25,532 bases of DNA from CAZTHK01 sp964613215 (lineage in GTDB: Bacteria > Krumholzibacteriota > Krumholzibacteriia > Krumholzibacteriales > CAZTHK01): the NCBI GenBank assembly GCA_964613215.1, contig CAZTHK010000032.1:1-25532 (forward strand), given 5' to 3'. Position numbers and translations under genes: made by a program. Below are positions 1 through 8,004 of the stretch, piece after piece; position 1 is the first letter of the stretch; each line of letters opens with the position of its first letter. Under the pieces are notes generated by a model that searched no databases, was not told where the DNA came from, and saw nothing but the letters and a program-made list of their open reading frames with translations.

Positions 1-16
1 AATTATTATGTAAATT

Positions 17-50
17 GGCTCCATTAGCACCTTTCTGAACTGAAGGAGCC
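17..50 (+). promoter_or_regulatory. Hairpin covering the ribosome binding site of the first gene
   Basis: GGCTCC (17-22) is the exact reverse complement of GGAGCC (45-50), and the Shine-Dalgarno AAGGAG (43-48) lies mostly inside the right arm. A competing smaller stem, CCTT (30-33) with AAGG (43-46), would hide the same bases. The fold could limit translation from the TTG at 58. The pairing is seen directly; a regulatory role is inference. Confidence 0.35.
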
Positions 51-57
51 TGTAGAG

Positions 58-2511
58 TTGAACCGCGGACTGATAAAAATAATAATAACCATTGCCATCC
101 TGGATATAATACCCGTTGTAGCCTTCTCACATATAAGCCGTTACAATCCATGGGAGGATAAATATCACAGGATCAACAGAAGCCTCATTCTGGATGGGAG
201 CTGTGTACATAATATCGGCAACCTCCAGATGAATGTGACCAACTGGGGATTCATTGGTTCCCTTCCCAAGAGCACCTATCCCATGGCAGATCTCCCCTCC
301 GCCCAGTGGCCGGCGGGGTCGGGAGTGGAATATCTATACGCAGCCGGGATCTGGGTGGGAGCTCAGGTTAACGGGATACCAATGGTATCTACGGGATATC
401 CACAAACAGAATTTTATCCCGGCAAGGGACCCAGGGATGTTATCTATTCCTCCTTCGAGGGGGATGAAGGTGGATCCAGGTACCCTTCCGGGTTAGCCGA
501 TGACGACGGAGACGGAATGGTGGATGAGGAGTGGCTCAACGGATACGATGATGACGGAGACGGGCTGATAGACGAGGACTTTGCCGCTTACGGCAGCCAG
601 ATGTATTTCTGTCAGTATTCCGACGACCAGGGCCTCTCCAGGGTAATGTGGCCCGAGCATGAACCCCTTCATATACGGGTGAGCCAGGAAACCTTTCAAT
701 GGGGAGAAAAATCGAGGAAAGATTTTATTGTCGTTCACTACTATGTTACCAATACTGGCAGAAAAACACTCAGCAATGTGTACATCGGATTATATGCCGA
801 TCTGGATGCAGGGCCGCGTAACCGCGGGAACTACCATATGGACGATATGCTGGGAAGCTGGAAAGGGCAGAGATGCGCCATCAGGGATGGATGGGAATGG
901 CCGGTCAATCTGGATATCACCTATGTTTATGATGCCAACCAGGACGATGGAGCTACTACAGGGTACTTCGGCGTCATGTCCCTCTCCAACCATTGGGTGG
1001 GCACCAATGTCAGATCATTCCGGGGACTTCAACCTTACATAAATGATTGGGGTGAACCTACTAATGACTACGAACGTTATGAGTCGATGTCCAGATCATT
1101 GAGCAGAAACCTGGCTGATTTTCCCAGCGATTACAAGGTCCTTATTTCCAGGGGACCCTATCCAGTGTTATTTCCTTATCAGACCGTTCATTTTTATATT
1201 GTATTCGCGGCCGGAGAAGGCCTTGATCAATTGCTGGATAATGCAGCCCAGGCGGTGGTGGCATTCGAAGGCAGCTGGTACGACCTGGATGGTGATCCTG
1301 ACACAGGGACCCGGGGAAGGGAATATCCCCTGGTAGGTCCGGCCAAGATGATAGACCCGGATCCATGCGACAGCATCCAGGAACTTCTGGATGTTGCCGC
1401 CAAGGAAACACTCTGGTGCAATGCGGACTGTCATATAGAGCAGTGGAGATATAAAGACAGAAACTGCCAGAAGAAACCGGAGGCACCACTGTGGTATTTT
1501 CAGACCGGGGTTAATGGAAAAGAGCATAACCTTCCCTGGACCGTAGACGCAGCGCCAACTCCCCCTGATATGAGATTAATCGGGGGTGATAGAAGGGTTA
1601 CCATTCTGTGGGACAATACCAGTGAAAAAACCCCCGATATCCTCTCCGGAATTAATGACTTCGAAGGCTACCAGGTCTGGCGGGCGGATGACTGGACCCG
1701 TCCTTACGGAACCGCTAAAACCAGCGGACCGGCTCTGGATCTCTGGAGCTTGATGGATGAAAGGGACCTTATCAACGGTGTTCCCCCGGACAAGGATTTC
1801 CAGCGCAGCTACGAGGAGGGAGGCTGGATATATGAACCCTGCTCATACCTGGAGGACAGGGAATCTGCTATCGAAATGTTCGAAGAAAATCTTAAATACA
1901 GCCCGGAAGATTCTGTTCCCTGCCCCCCCGGTATTACCAGATCAGCCTGTGACACACTGGAGGCGCTGGCCAGGTACAACCTTGGAATGGATGGAGGAAA
2001 ACGCTACTACAAATATGTGGATACCGATGCTAAGAACGGTATGCACTATTTTTATTCCGTAGTGGCCTACGATCACGCTCTGGAAAGGCGGGAACCGGTC
2101 AAGAGAGGCCGTTTCAACAGCCCCTCGGTAAATTTCGATTATGTCAGCCCCAGATCTGATTCACAGGATCACACTAACTTTAGAAAGGAAAATATTTACG
2201 TGGTCCCCAATCCTGTTTCTGATCAGAATATGAAGCCATGGACTCTGAATCCCACCAATCAGAACCCCTCCGGCCTGAAGCTGGAATTCAGAAATCTACC
2301 GGCCTGCCGGAATACCATCAGAATATTCACCGTGGCCGGGGATCTGGTCCAGACCCTGTTCCACGAAGGCAGGGATGGTAATGGATCATGTCCCTGGGAT
2401 CTCATAACCAGGAACGGGCAGGATATAACCAGCGGGGTATACATTTTTCAGGTAAAGCCGGAGGATGACAGATTCGGAGAAACCACAGGGAAATTTACAG
2501 TAATAAGATAG
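58..2511 (+). CDS. Large exported protein with FlgD-like C-terminal domain
   Basis: The 817-residue protein starts at TTG 58, ten bases after AAGGAG. A hydrophobic N-terminus (about residues 5-24) looks like a signal peptide. Residues about 147-175 hold two acidic repeats (DDDGDGMVDEE and DDDGDGLIDED) of the kind that binds calcium in thrombospondin type 3 and dockerin-like loops. Residues about 500-700 include a fibronectin III-like stretch (VTILWDN ... GYQVWRA ... YYKYVDTD ... YFYSVVAYD). The last 100 residues (VVPNPVSDQN ... LKLEFRNLP ... RIFTVAGDLV ... SGVYIFQVK ... GKFTVIR) form a FlgD Ig-like/type IX-like C-terminal domain. The protein is therefore probably secreted or surface-attached. 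I do not recognise a catalytic domain in the middle. The lipoprotein gene at 2554 follows after 42 bases and may share the transcript. Confidence 0.85.
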   Translation: MNRGLIKIIITIAILDIIPVVAFSHISRYNPWEDKYHRINRSLILDGSCVHNIGNLQMNVTNWGFIGSLPKSTYPMADLPSAQWPAGSGVEYLYAAGIWVGAQVNGIPMVSTGYPQTEFYPGKGPRDVIYSSFEGDEGGSRYPSGLADDDGDGMVDEEWLNGYDDDGDGLIDEDFAAYGSQMYFCQYSDDQGLSRVMWPEHEPLHIRVSQETFQWGEKSRKDFIVVHYYVTNTGRKTLSNVYIGLYADLDAGPRNRGNYHMDDMLGSWKGQRCAIRDGWEWPVNLDITYVYDANQDDGATTGYFGVMSLSNHWVGTNVRSFRGLQPYINDWGEPTNDYERYESMSRSLSRNLADFPSDYKVLISRGPYPVLFPYQTVHFYIVFAAGEGLDQLLDNAAQAVVAFEGSWYDLDGDPDTGTRGREYPLVGPAKMIDPDPCDSIQELLDVAAKETLWCNADCHIEQWRYKDRNCQKKPEAPLWYFQTGVNGKEHNLPWTVDAAPTPPDMRLIGGDRRVTILWDNTSEKTPDILSGINDFEGYQVWRADDWTRPYGTAKTSGPALDLWSLMDERDLINGVPPDKDFQRSYEEGGWIYEPCSYLEDRESAIEMFEENLKYSPEDSVPCPPGITRSACDTLEALARYNLGMDGGKRYYKYVDTDAKNGMHYFYSVVAYDHALERREPVKRGRFNSPSVNFDYVSPRSDSQDHTNFRKENIYVVPNPVSDQNMKPWTLNPTNQNPSGLKLEFRNLPACRNTIRIFTVAGDLVQTLFHEGRDGNGSCPWDLITRNGQDITSGVYIFQVKPEDDRFGETTGKFTVIR

Positions 2512-2553
2512 GGATGATAGGATTGTCAGCAATAACAAAATTGGCAGAAGAAG

Positions 2554-4818
2554 ATGAATAAGAGAAAAACATACAGGAATGTCCTGGTCGCCGGCATTAT
2601 CTTTCTGATTGTTTTTTCCTGTACCGAAGATCCTTACTACGGTGAAATAAAATCCAATAGGACACCAACCATAACACTGAGCAGTGGTCCGCCGGAGGGA
2701 GATGAAACCGTTCACAAAGTTGAATTCAGCTGGTTGGGCAAAGACCCTGACGGCAAGATTATATGCTATGAATTTGCTATGGTATCAGGCGATCCCGTGG
2801 GCTTCGATCCAGCCGATACCACCGGTCAGGACGAGTGGACCAGAACATACAGAACCGATAGTACGTTCATGGTAAGTGCCGAAGAGTACGATACCAACCT
2901 TACCATAAACAACCGGCTTTACGCCCGGTATCACAAAACCCATACCTTCTTCATCAGAGCCATCGACAACCGGGGAATGAAATCACAACCGGCATACCGG
3001 TCATTCACAGCCTGGACCCTGGCCCCCTATGTAATAATCACCGAACCGGTCAATCCCCGCCCGGGACAGACCCAGTTTCTGAGCAATAACGTAAGATTCC
3101 GGTGGGAAGCATACGATCCGGTGGGAGCACCCCGGGAACTTCAGCCGGCAGATTCCATTCGATACCTGTGGAATGTGTACAATCAGAATATTATGCAACA
3201 GCTTAACCAGCATCCGGAAATGTTTGAAGAAAGATGGACACCATGGATAAGCTACACCGCCGAGTCAGATTCCGGAGTAAGCACCAGGATCGGTGATGAC
3301 GAACTGCTCAAGGAGGGGCATACCTACATAATAGCCGTCCAGGCAAAGGATGAAGCGGGAGCCATAACATCCATATTCAACAACAACAATGTACGGTCTT
3401 TCATGGCAATCAAACCCACCGGGCCGGTTCTCACCGTCAAAGAACCATACCTGGGCATATATGAATTCCAGGGCACCTCATACAGCCCCAGGAAAATCAA
3501 GGTGCCGGCCGGATTCAAAATTAATTTCAGCTGGAAGGGGGATGCCAGTTTCTATGGTTCCATAGTCTCCGGTTTCCGGTACGGCTGGGACATAACCTCC
3601 ATAGATGATCCCTCCCAGTGGGAAACAGAAATAAGCCCGCACGTTACCTCCATTCCGGAAAAGAAATTCTTTGGTGGCACCCATACCCTGTTCGTGGAAT
3701 CGGTGGATCAGCTGGGAGTACGAACCATCGGAAGAATCGAGATTGAGATATTTCAACTGTCCATGCCCAGAAATCTTCTGTGGGTGGATGATTTCTATTC
3801 CAAAGACTTCAATCAGATTGTATACGCTATCCCAACTGAATCGGAGCATGACAGATTCTGGACCAACATCTGTTCCCGGGCTCAACGGTTCGCCCCGGAG
3901 ATAGACATTTATGATACCAGGGACTGCCTTTTCACTCCGCCCGATGCCGAGCTCATCTGGAACTACAAGAATATCATCTGGACATGTACCTCTAACTCCA
4001 TTTCTTCAGCCTGGCATGAACTGATAAAATTCACCCCGGAGAGCGATTATTATAAGGGCAAGCTTTACAATTACCTCCCCTTCTACATGCAATCGGGGGG
4101 ACACGTGTGGACCCTGGGGAAATCGGACCGCCGGGGAGGTTTAGTCGCAAATATCCACAACCGTGCTCCCACCTTTCCCCTGAATGTGAAGTGCGAAATG
4201 ATGCATTCCTCCTTCGGTTGTGGCGACACCACCGGTGCCACCTCCATGACATACAGGGATTACTGTGTGAATATAATAGATAAGGTCAAAACGCCTGGCA
4301 TAAAGGGCGGTCCGGAAATGCCCTTCAGATCGCCGGAACGGGACGCCCTGGTCTCAGCCTTCAAAGATCCGCAGAATCCCCTTGCGGCCAGCCTGACCGG
4401 GATTCCGGACACCCTGACCCTTTGGGAGGAGGTTATCAAGGATGGCCGCTTCTTCGATCCGGACGATCAAGGTTTCACCTATGTGGAGATTTACAATCCC
4501 GGCTACTGGATGATCCGCAACGGATTATCCAACCGGTGGTGCTTCAGTCCACTGTTTAGAATGAAAACCAGATCCTCCTTCTCACCCCTCAATAACTCCG
4601 TGATTGCCTTCCTTACCACCAGGTATGCTCAGGTAAAAGCCGACGCGGATGGGAGTGTGGCTGCGCCATCCGTTCATTTCGGATTCCCCCTGTGGTTCTT
4701 CAACCGTGCTCAGACCAACCAGATTGCAGACGCCATATTCGAAATGTGGAATATCAGCGTGCCCCGGTCGGAAATAAAGGGTACAGATTCAGGAAACAAG
4801 ATTGACATTTCTGAATAA
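2554..4818 (+). CDS. Predicted lipoprotein with Ig/fibronectin-like segments
   Basis: The 754-residue protein opens with a basic region and a hydrophobic core that ends in a lipobox (IVFSC, Cys at about residue 23), so it should be lipid-anchored. Residues about 30-400 contain repeated beta-sandwich-like stretches (HKVEFSWLGKDPDGKI, NNVRFRWEAYDPVG, FKINFSWKGD), each followed by 'HTYIIAVQAKDEAG' or 'HTLFVESVDQLG' type strands typical of Ig-like or fibronectin modules. From about 405 a different domain begins (MPRNLLWVDDF ... NYKNIIWTC ... YMQSGGHVWTLG). Its alternating hydrophobic strands suggest an alpha/beta, possibly glutamine-amidotransferase-like, fold; that is a guess. There is no FlgD-like tail. 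The ribosome binding site is weak (AGAAGAAG). Function is unknown; the neighbouring secreted gene at 58 suggests a joint role at the cell surface. Confidence 0.82.
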   Translation: MNKRKTYRNVLVAGIIFLIVFSCTEDPYYGEIKSNRTPTITLSSGPPEGDETVHKVEFSWLGKDPDGKIICYEFAMVSGDPVGFDPADTTGQDEWTRTYRTDSTFMVSAEEYDTNLTINNRLYARYHKTHTFFIRAIDNRGMKSQPAYRSFTAWTLAPYVIITEPVNPRPGQTQFLSNNVRFRWEAYDPVGAPRELQPADSIRYLWNVYNQNIMQQLNQHPEMFEERWTPWISYTAESDSGVSTRIGDDELLKEGHTYIIAVQAKDEAGAITSIFNNNNVRSFMAIKPTGPVLTVKEPYLGIYEFQGTSYSPRKIKVPAGFKINFSWKGDASFYGSIVSGFRYGWDITSIDDPSQWETEISPHVTSIPEKKFFGGTHTLFVESVDQLGVRTIGRIEIEIFQLSMPRNLLWVDDFYSKDFNQIVYAIPTESEHDRFWTNICSRAQRFAPEIDIYDTRDCLFTPPDAELIWNYKNIIWTCTSNSISSAWHELIKFTPESDYYKGKLYNYLPFYMQSGGHVWTLGKSDRRGGLVANIHNRAPTFPLNVKCEMMHSSFGCGDTTGATSMTYRDYCVNIIDKVKTPGIKGGPEMPFRSPERDALVSAFKDPQNPLAASLTGIPDTLTLWEEVIKDGRFFDPDDQGFTYVEIYNPGYWMIRNGLSNRWCFSPLFRMKTRSSFSPLNNSVIAFLTTRYAQVKADADGSVAAPSVHFGFPLWFFNRAQTNQIADAIFEMWNISVPRSEIKGTDSGNKIDISE

Positions 4819-4841
4819 GGTCCTTTCTGTATAACCAGAAC

Positions 4842-5098
4842 TTTCCCCGAAAATTGACGGGCTATTCGGCTAAGCGAAAGTTATTCAGCAAGTTATTAAT
4901 ATCAACATGTGGATCAGGTCTTTTTTGCTCTTCAGGGCGAAAATTGGGGGAACTTCATGCTGGAAGGAAGAGGGTCTCCTGATATATGTTAGAGAAAATA
5001 AAAGTTTCGTAACCTCAACTCTAACAAAGAAAACCCAGATGCAATATAGCAAAGTATGCTGGAAAATTCGAGTACAAATCAGGAAATTTTCGGGGAAA
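4842..5098. repeat. 14-bp perfect inverted repeat flanking 229 bp of non-coding DNA
   Basis: TTTCCCCGAAAATT (4842-4855) recurs as its exact reverse complement AATTTTCGGGGAAA (5085-5098). The DNA between is AT-rich and I see no convincing gene in it. The right arm ends four bases before the -35 box of the riboswitch promoter. The arrangement could be the termini of a small non-autonomous element (MITE-like), but I find no flanking target-site duplication. Chance is possible. Confidence 0.35.
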
Positions 5099-5102
5099 TC
5101 CC

Positions 5103-5131
5103 TTGACATCCGGCTTCGATTCAAATATAAT
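5103..5131 (+). promoter_or_regulatory. Consensus sigma70 promoter of the B12 riboswitch transcript
   Basis: TTGACA (5103-5108) and TATAAT (5126-5131) are separated by exactly 17 bp, so both hexamers and the spacing match the consensus. Initiation would fall near 5138, just ahead of the riboswitch. Such a strong promoter fits control exerted after initiation, by the RNA element. Confidence 0.85.
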
Positions 5132-5138
5132 CCGGCCT

Positions 5139-5302
5139 TGTAACACAGCTTCAGGGGCCGATAGCGGCCTAACAGGGAAGAGGGTGAGACTCCCTCACGG
5201 ACCCGCCACTGTGATTGGCAAGCCCGACACTGGAAGCCACTGGTATGAATGCCGGGAAGGTGGTGCCGGGCGTTAGAGCCATCAGTCAGGATACCTGCCT
5301 GA
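5139..5302 (+). ncRNA. Cobalamin riboswitch aptamer
   Basis: The RNA has the conserved order of the adenosylcobalamin-type (Cobalamin family) aptamer: AACAGGGAA (5171-5179), GGTGAGACTCCCTCACGGACCCGCCACTGTGA spread over 5183-5214, a GCCACTGG segment (5236-5243), a GGGAAGG segment (5253-5259), and the B12 box GTCAGGATACCTGCC (5285-5299). It lies between a consensus promoter and a BtuB-like receptor gene, the standard target of this element. The exact ends are approximate. The family match comes from motif recognition, not a covariance-model score. Confidence 0.93.
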
Positions 5303-5349
5303 AGAGAGAGTTTTTCCTGGCCTCTTCGAGGAGTGAGAGAGTGGGATCG

Positions 5350-5391
5350 AATCCTCCCTGATTCACTAGAGAGCGGGAGGATTTTCCTTTT
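5350..5391 (+). terminator. Candidate riboswitch-controlled intrinsic terminator
   Basis: AATCCTCCC (5350-5358) pairs perfectly with GGGAGGATT (5375-5383), a 9-bp stem with a 16-base loop, followed by a T-rich run TTCCTTTT. An alternative pairing of GAATC (5349-5353) with GATTC (5360-5364) would break the left arm and might act as antiterminator. The position, about 50 bases after the B12 box, suits a transcriptional expression platform. Confidence 0.6.
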
Positions 5392-5403
5392 CACCCCCCG
5401 AAA

Positions 5404-5436
5404 TTTTTCCGCCGCCTTTAGCGGCTAAGGGAAAAA
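5404..5436 (+). other. Second stem-loop in the btuB leader
   Basis: TTTTTCCGCCGC (5404-5415) faces GCGGC (5421-5425) and, after a four-base bulge, GGAAAAA (5430-5436), giving up to 12 base pairs with a five-base loop. It is not followed by a T run on the + strand, so it is not a clear terminator. The roughly 250 bases between it and the btuB-like start contain no convincing ORF. Confidence 0.45.
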
Positions 5437-5690
5437 GACCTCGTATCCGGGGCATTGCGTGATTCCCTCTGCTCATTCCATAGGAGTCCGGGGTTATTCG
5501 CTCTGGAGAAGCCGGATAGATGCCACTGACCTCGGTGAGGGACTGAAGATAACAGCAGCTACCTCCCTGAGCCGGCCTGGCAATGGTTAATCAATCCGGT
5601 TGGACTGGATGCCAGCTATTAACTTCTGAGCAGTCCAGATCACCTTGACGGAAGCAGTTCCGGGTCAGCGAAGCGGGGAGAGTAAAAATT

Positions 5691-7919
5691 ATGAGAATTA
5701 TGGAAAACAGGAAAATAATAATCAGCCTGATTCTCATGATCATATTATTCCTGCCTGTCCCTCTCTGGAGCAACGGGCAAGCTCCGGAATGGTTCAGAGT
5801 AAAAATTCCGGCAACAAACGGAGAGAAAGAGAGCCCCCCCGGGGGGGATTTCTTCTGCCGGGTAATACAACTTTATTGCCTCCATCCTGTTCCGGAACCG
5901 GGCAACTGGGAGAAGGATGAAACAGGCAACAATAAAAAAGCAGTACCGGATATGCCGGACACCCTCTTCTGGGCTCCTGAAATCGTGGTTACGGCGGAAA
6001 GGATAAACCCTTTTGACCGTTTAACCAACCGCTCCGGGTTCGTATCCCTGATAGATATGGAGGAACAGGGCAACAGAGTGGAGGACATTGCCGATATCCT
6101 TTCCCGCACGGTGGGACTGAAGATCAGGAGATACGGGGGAACGGGTAATTTCGCCACCGCCTCCATCAGGGGATCCTCCTCCAGCCAGGTGAGCATATAC
6201 TTGAACGGTATCCCACTCAATGATCCCTATACCGGGGTGGCCAATCTCTCCGACCTGTCCGCCTCCGGGATCAGCAGAATAGAGATATACCGGGGTTCCA
6301 ATCCGGCCTCCCTGGGATCGGCAGCCATCGGCGGCGTCATAAACCTGGTAACCTTCAGGCAGTGGGATGACCAGCAGGGCGATCCCCTGGATATAGTAGG
6401 CTCAGCTTCTGCAGGTTCATTCGGTACCAGGAGATACTCCCTGAAGCTCTTCTCTGACCTCCGGCATATCATTCTTGAGGGCAACTGCAACTATATGGAG
6501 AGCGAGGGGGACTTCTCCTTTCACGATGATAACGCCACCCCTGAAAACCCATACGACGATAAAGAAACCGACCGGATCAACAACCATTTCAGCCGGTGGA
6601 ACTACGCTGCCCGGCTGGCAGGCAATCCCCCCGGATTCGGGTCCGTCTCTCTGAGCCATCATGGTGTCCTGAGGGAAGGCGGAGTACCCGGGCTTGGTTC
6701 GAACCAGTCCACCACGGCACGGATGGAAAGAAAGAAGCGTATCACCATTCTGGATGTAAAACCGGAATGTCTGTTATCAGAGAGGATACAGGCTGAGTGC
6801 AGGGGATTCTATGTATGGACCGCCGAGCGGTTCGAAGACCCTCATGGTGAAATCGGCCTGGCACATGAGATAACCAGCAACAGGATAACCAGCTACGGGG
6901 TTAACACCCGCATAGACCTCTATCCTCCCTGGCTCCCTGTTTCCCTGACCATCTTCGGAGAGGGCAGGAAGGAGCGTTTCCATCCGGTGGAGCTGTTCCC
7001 CCGCTCCAGTTCCGGCCCGGACAGACTAAGAGAAACGCACACCCTCTCTCTTACAGGTGACATTGTGCTTCTGGAAGAACGCCTTGTATTAACCACCTCC
7101 CTGACCAGCCAGTGGTACCAGAACGAATTTTACACCAGACCTCCCATCCCCGCCCTGCCACCTTCTCCCCGGGGTAAATTCGAAGACCGCCATCACTCCC
7201 CCCACCTGGGATTGAGATGCAGACTTGCCCCTTTTCTGACCCTTAAGGGCAACTGGGGACGTTACTACCGGCTCCCTACCTTTCTGGAGCTGTTCGGGAA
7301 CATCGGATCGGTTACCGGAAACAGCGAACTGATTCCGGAGAACAGCGAAAACCGGGACATCGGACTGATCTTCTCCACAGATAAGATTTCCTTTCTTCAG
7401 AATCCCTTCGCTGAACTAGCCTGGCTGGACAACCGGATCGAAGACCTGATACTATTCTTCCCTAATTCCCAGAGGACAGTCAAGCCCCAGAATATCGGAG
7501 CCGCTACAGTTAGGGGAGCGGAATTCTCTGCTTCATTCTCGCTGCTTGACTTTATCACAGTATCGGGCAACTACAGCTACCTGTATACCAGGAACGAAAG
7601 CCCCATACCATACTACTCCGGCAATCAGCTTCCCGCCCGCCCCCGCCACCAGGGAGCCTTCCAGCTGGGGATAAAAAGAAACAGATGGAGCTGCCTCTAC
7701 CAGCTTCATCACATCGGTTCCAACTACCTGGACCGGGCCAATATGAATGAAGTGCCGGGACGGAAGATTCACAATCTCTCCCTGACCCTGAAAGATCCGG
7801 ACCATGGTGTCTCTCTAACTCTGGAGGCTCAAAACCTCGGAGATAACAGAATTGCAGACGTAAGCGGTTTCCCCCTGCCGGGGAGATCGTTTTACACTAC
7901 ACTGGAATTGAGCAGATAA
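5691..7919 (+). CDS. btuB: BtuB-like TonB-dependent vitamin B12 receptor
   Basis: The 742-residue outer-membrane receptor should import cobalamin or a related corrinoid using TonB energy. ATG 5691 follows GGGGAG (5675-5680). A signal peptide occupies about residues 5-30. A TonB box (PEIVVTAE, about 96-103) precedes a plug domain (about 110-230) with the usual ADIL-like, SIRG, VSIYLNGIPLNDP and IEIYRGSNPASLGSAAIGGVINLVT motifs. The rest is a 22-strand barrel ending in YTTLELSR. The cobalamin riboswitch upstream gives the substrate; without it the protein would be only a generic receptor. Oddly, about 65 residues lie between signal peptide and TonB box. They are low in recognisable motifs and are encoded across a C7G7 tract (5834-5847). 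The propeller gene at 8005 follows and is probably cotranscribed. No btuCDF is seen nearby. Confidence 0.88.
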   Translation: MRIMENRKIIISLILMIILFLPVPLWSNGQAPEWFRVKIPATNGEKESPPGGDFFCRVIQLYCLHPVPEPGNWEKDETGNNKKAVPDMPDTLFWAPEIVVTAERINPFDRLTNRSGFVSLIDMEEQGNRVEDIADILSRTVGLKIRRYGGTGNFATASIRGSSSSQVSIYLNGIPLNDPYTGVANLSDLSASGISRIEIYRGSNPASLGSAAIGGVINLVTFRQWDDQQGDPLDIVGSASAGSFGTRRYSLKLFSDLRHIILEGNCNYMESEGDFSFHDDNATPENPYDDKETDRINNHFSRWNYAARLAGNPPGFGSVSLSHHGVLREGGVPGLGSNQSTTARMERKKRITILDVKPECLLSERIQAECRGFYVWTAERFEDPHGEIGLAHEITSNRITSYGVNTRIDLYPPWLPVSLTIFGEGRKERFHPVELFPRSSSGPDRLRETHTLSLTGDIVLLEERLVLTTSLTSQWYQNEFYTRPPIPALPPSPRGKFEDRHHSPHLGLRCRLAPFLTLKGNWGRYYRLPTFLELFGNIGSVTGNSELIPENSENRDIGLIFSTDKISFLQNPFAELAWLDNRIEDLILFFPNSQRTVKPQNIGAATVRGAEFSASFSLLDFITVSGNYSYLYTRNESPIPYYSGNQLPARPRHQGAFQLGIKRNRWSCLYQLHHIGSNYLDRANMNEVPGRKIHNLSLTLKDPDHGVSLTLEAQNLGDNRIADVSGFPLPGRSFYTTLELSR

Positions 7920-8004
7920 AGGAGGTATCAGAGTTAAACACGAAAGACTAATGAAACATGACCGGAATTTAATCAGACTGGAAACTTCAAAGGAGGTTCT
8001 AATA

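Noticed and set aside
4885..5394. A 169-codon open frame on the minus strand across the promoter and riboswitch
   Set aside because: It is antisense to a well-defined riboswitch and consensus promoter, with no recognisable domain or ribosome binding site.
5514..5570. A GCCACTG ... GGTGAGGGACTG stretch recalling part of a second cobalamin riboswitch
   Set aside because: The B12 box and the CCCGCCACTGTGA core are absent, so the resemblance is limited to a few bases.
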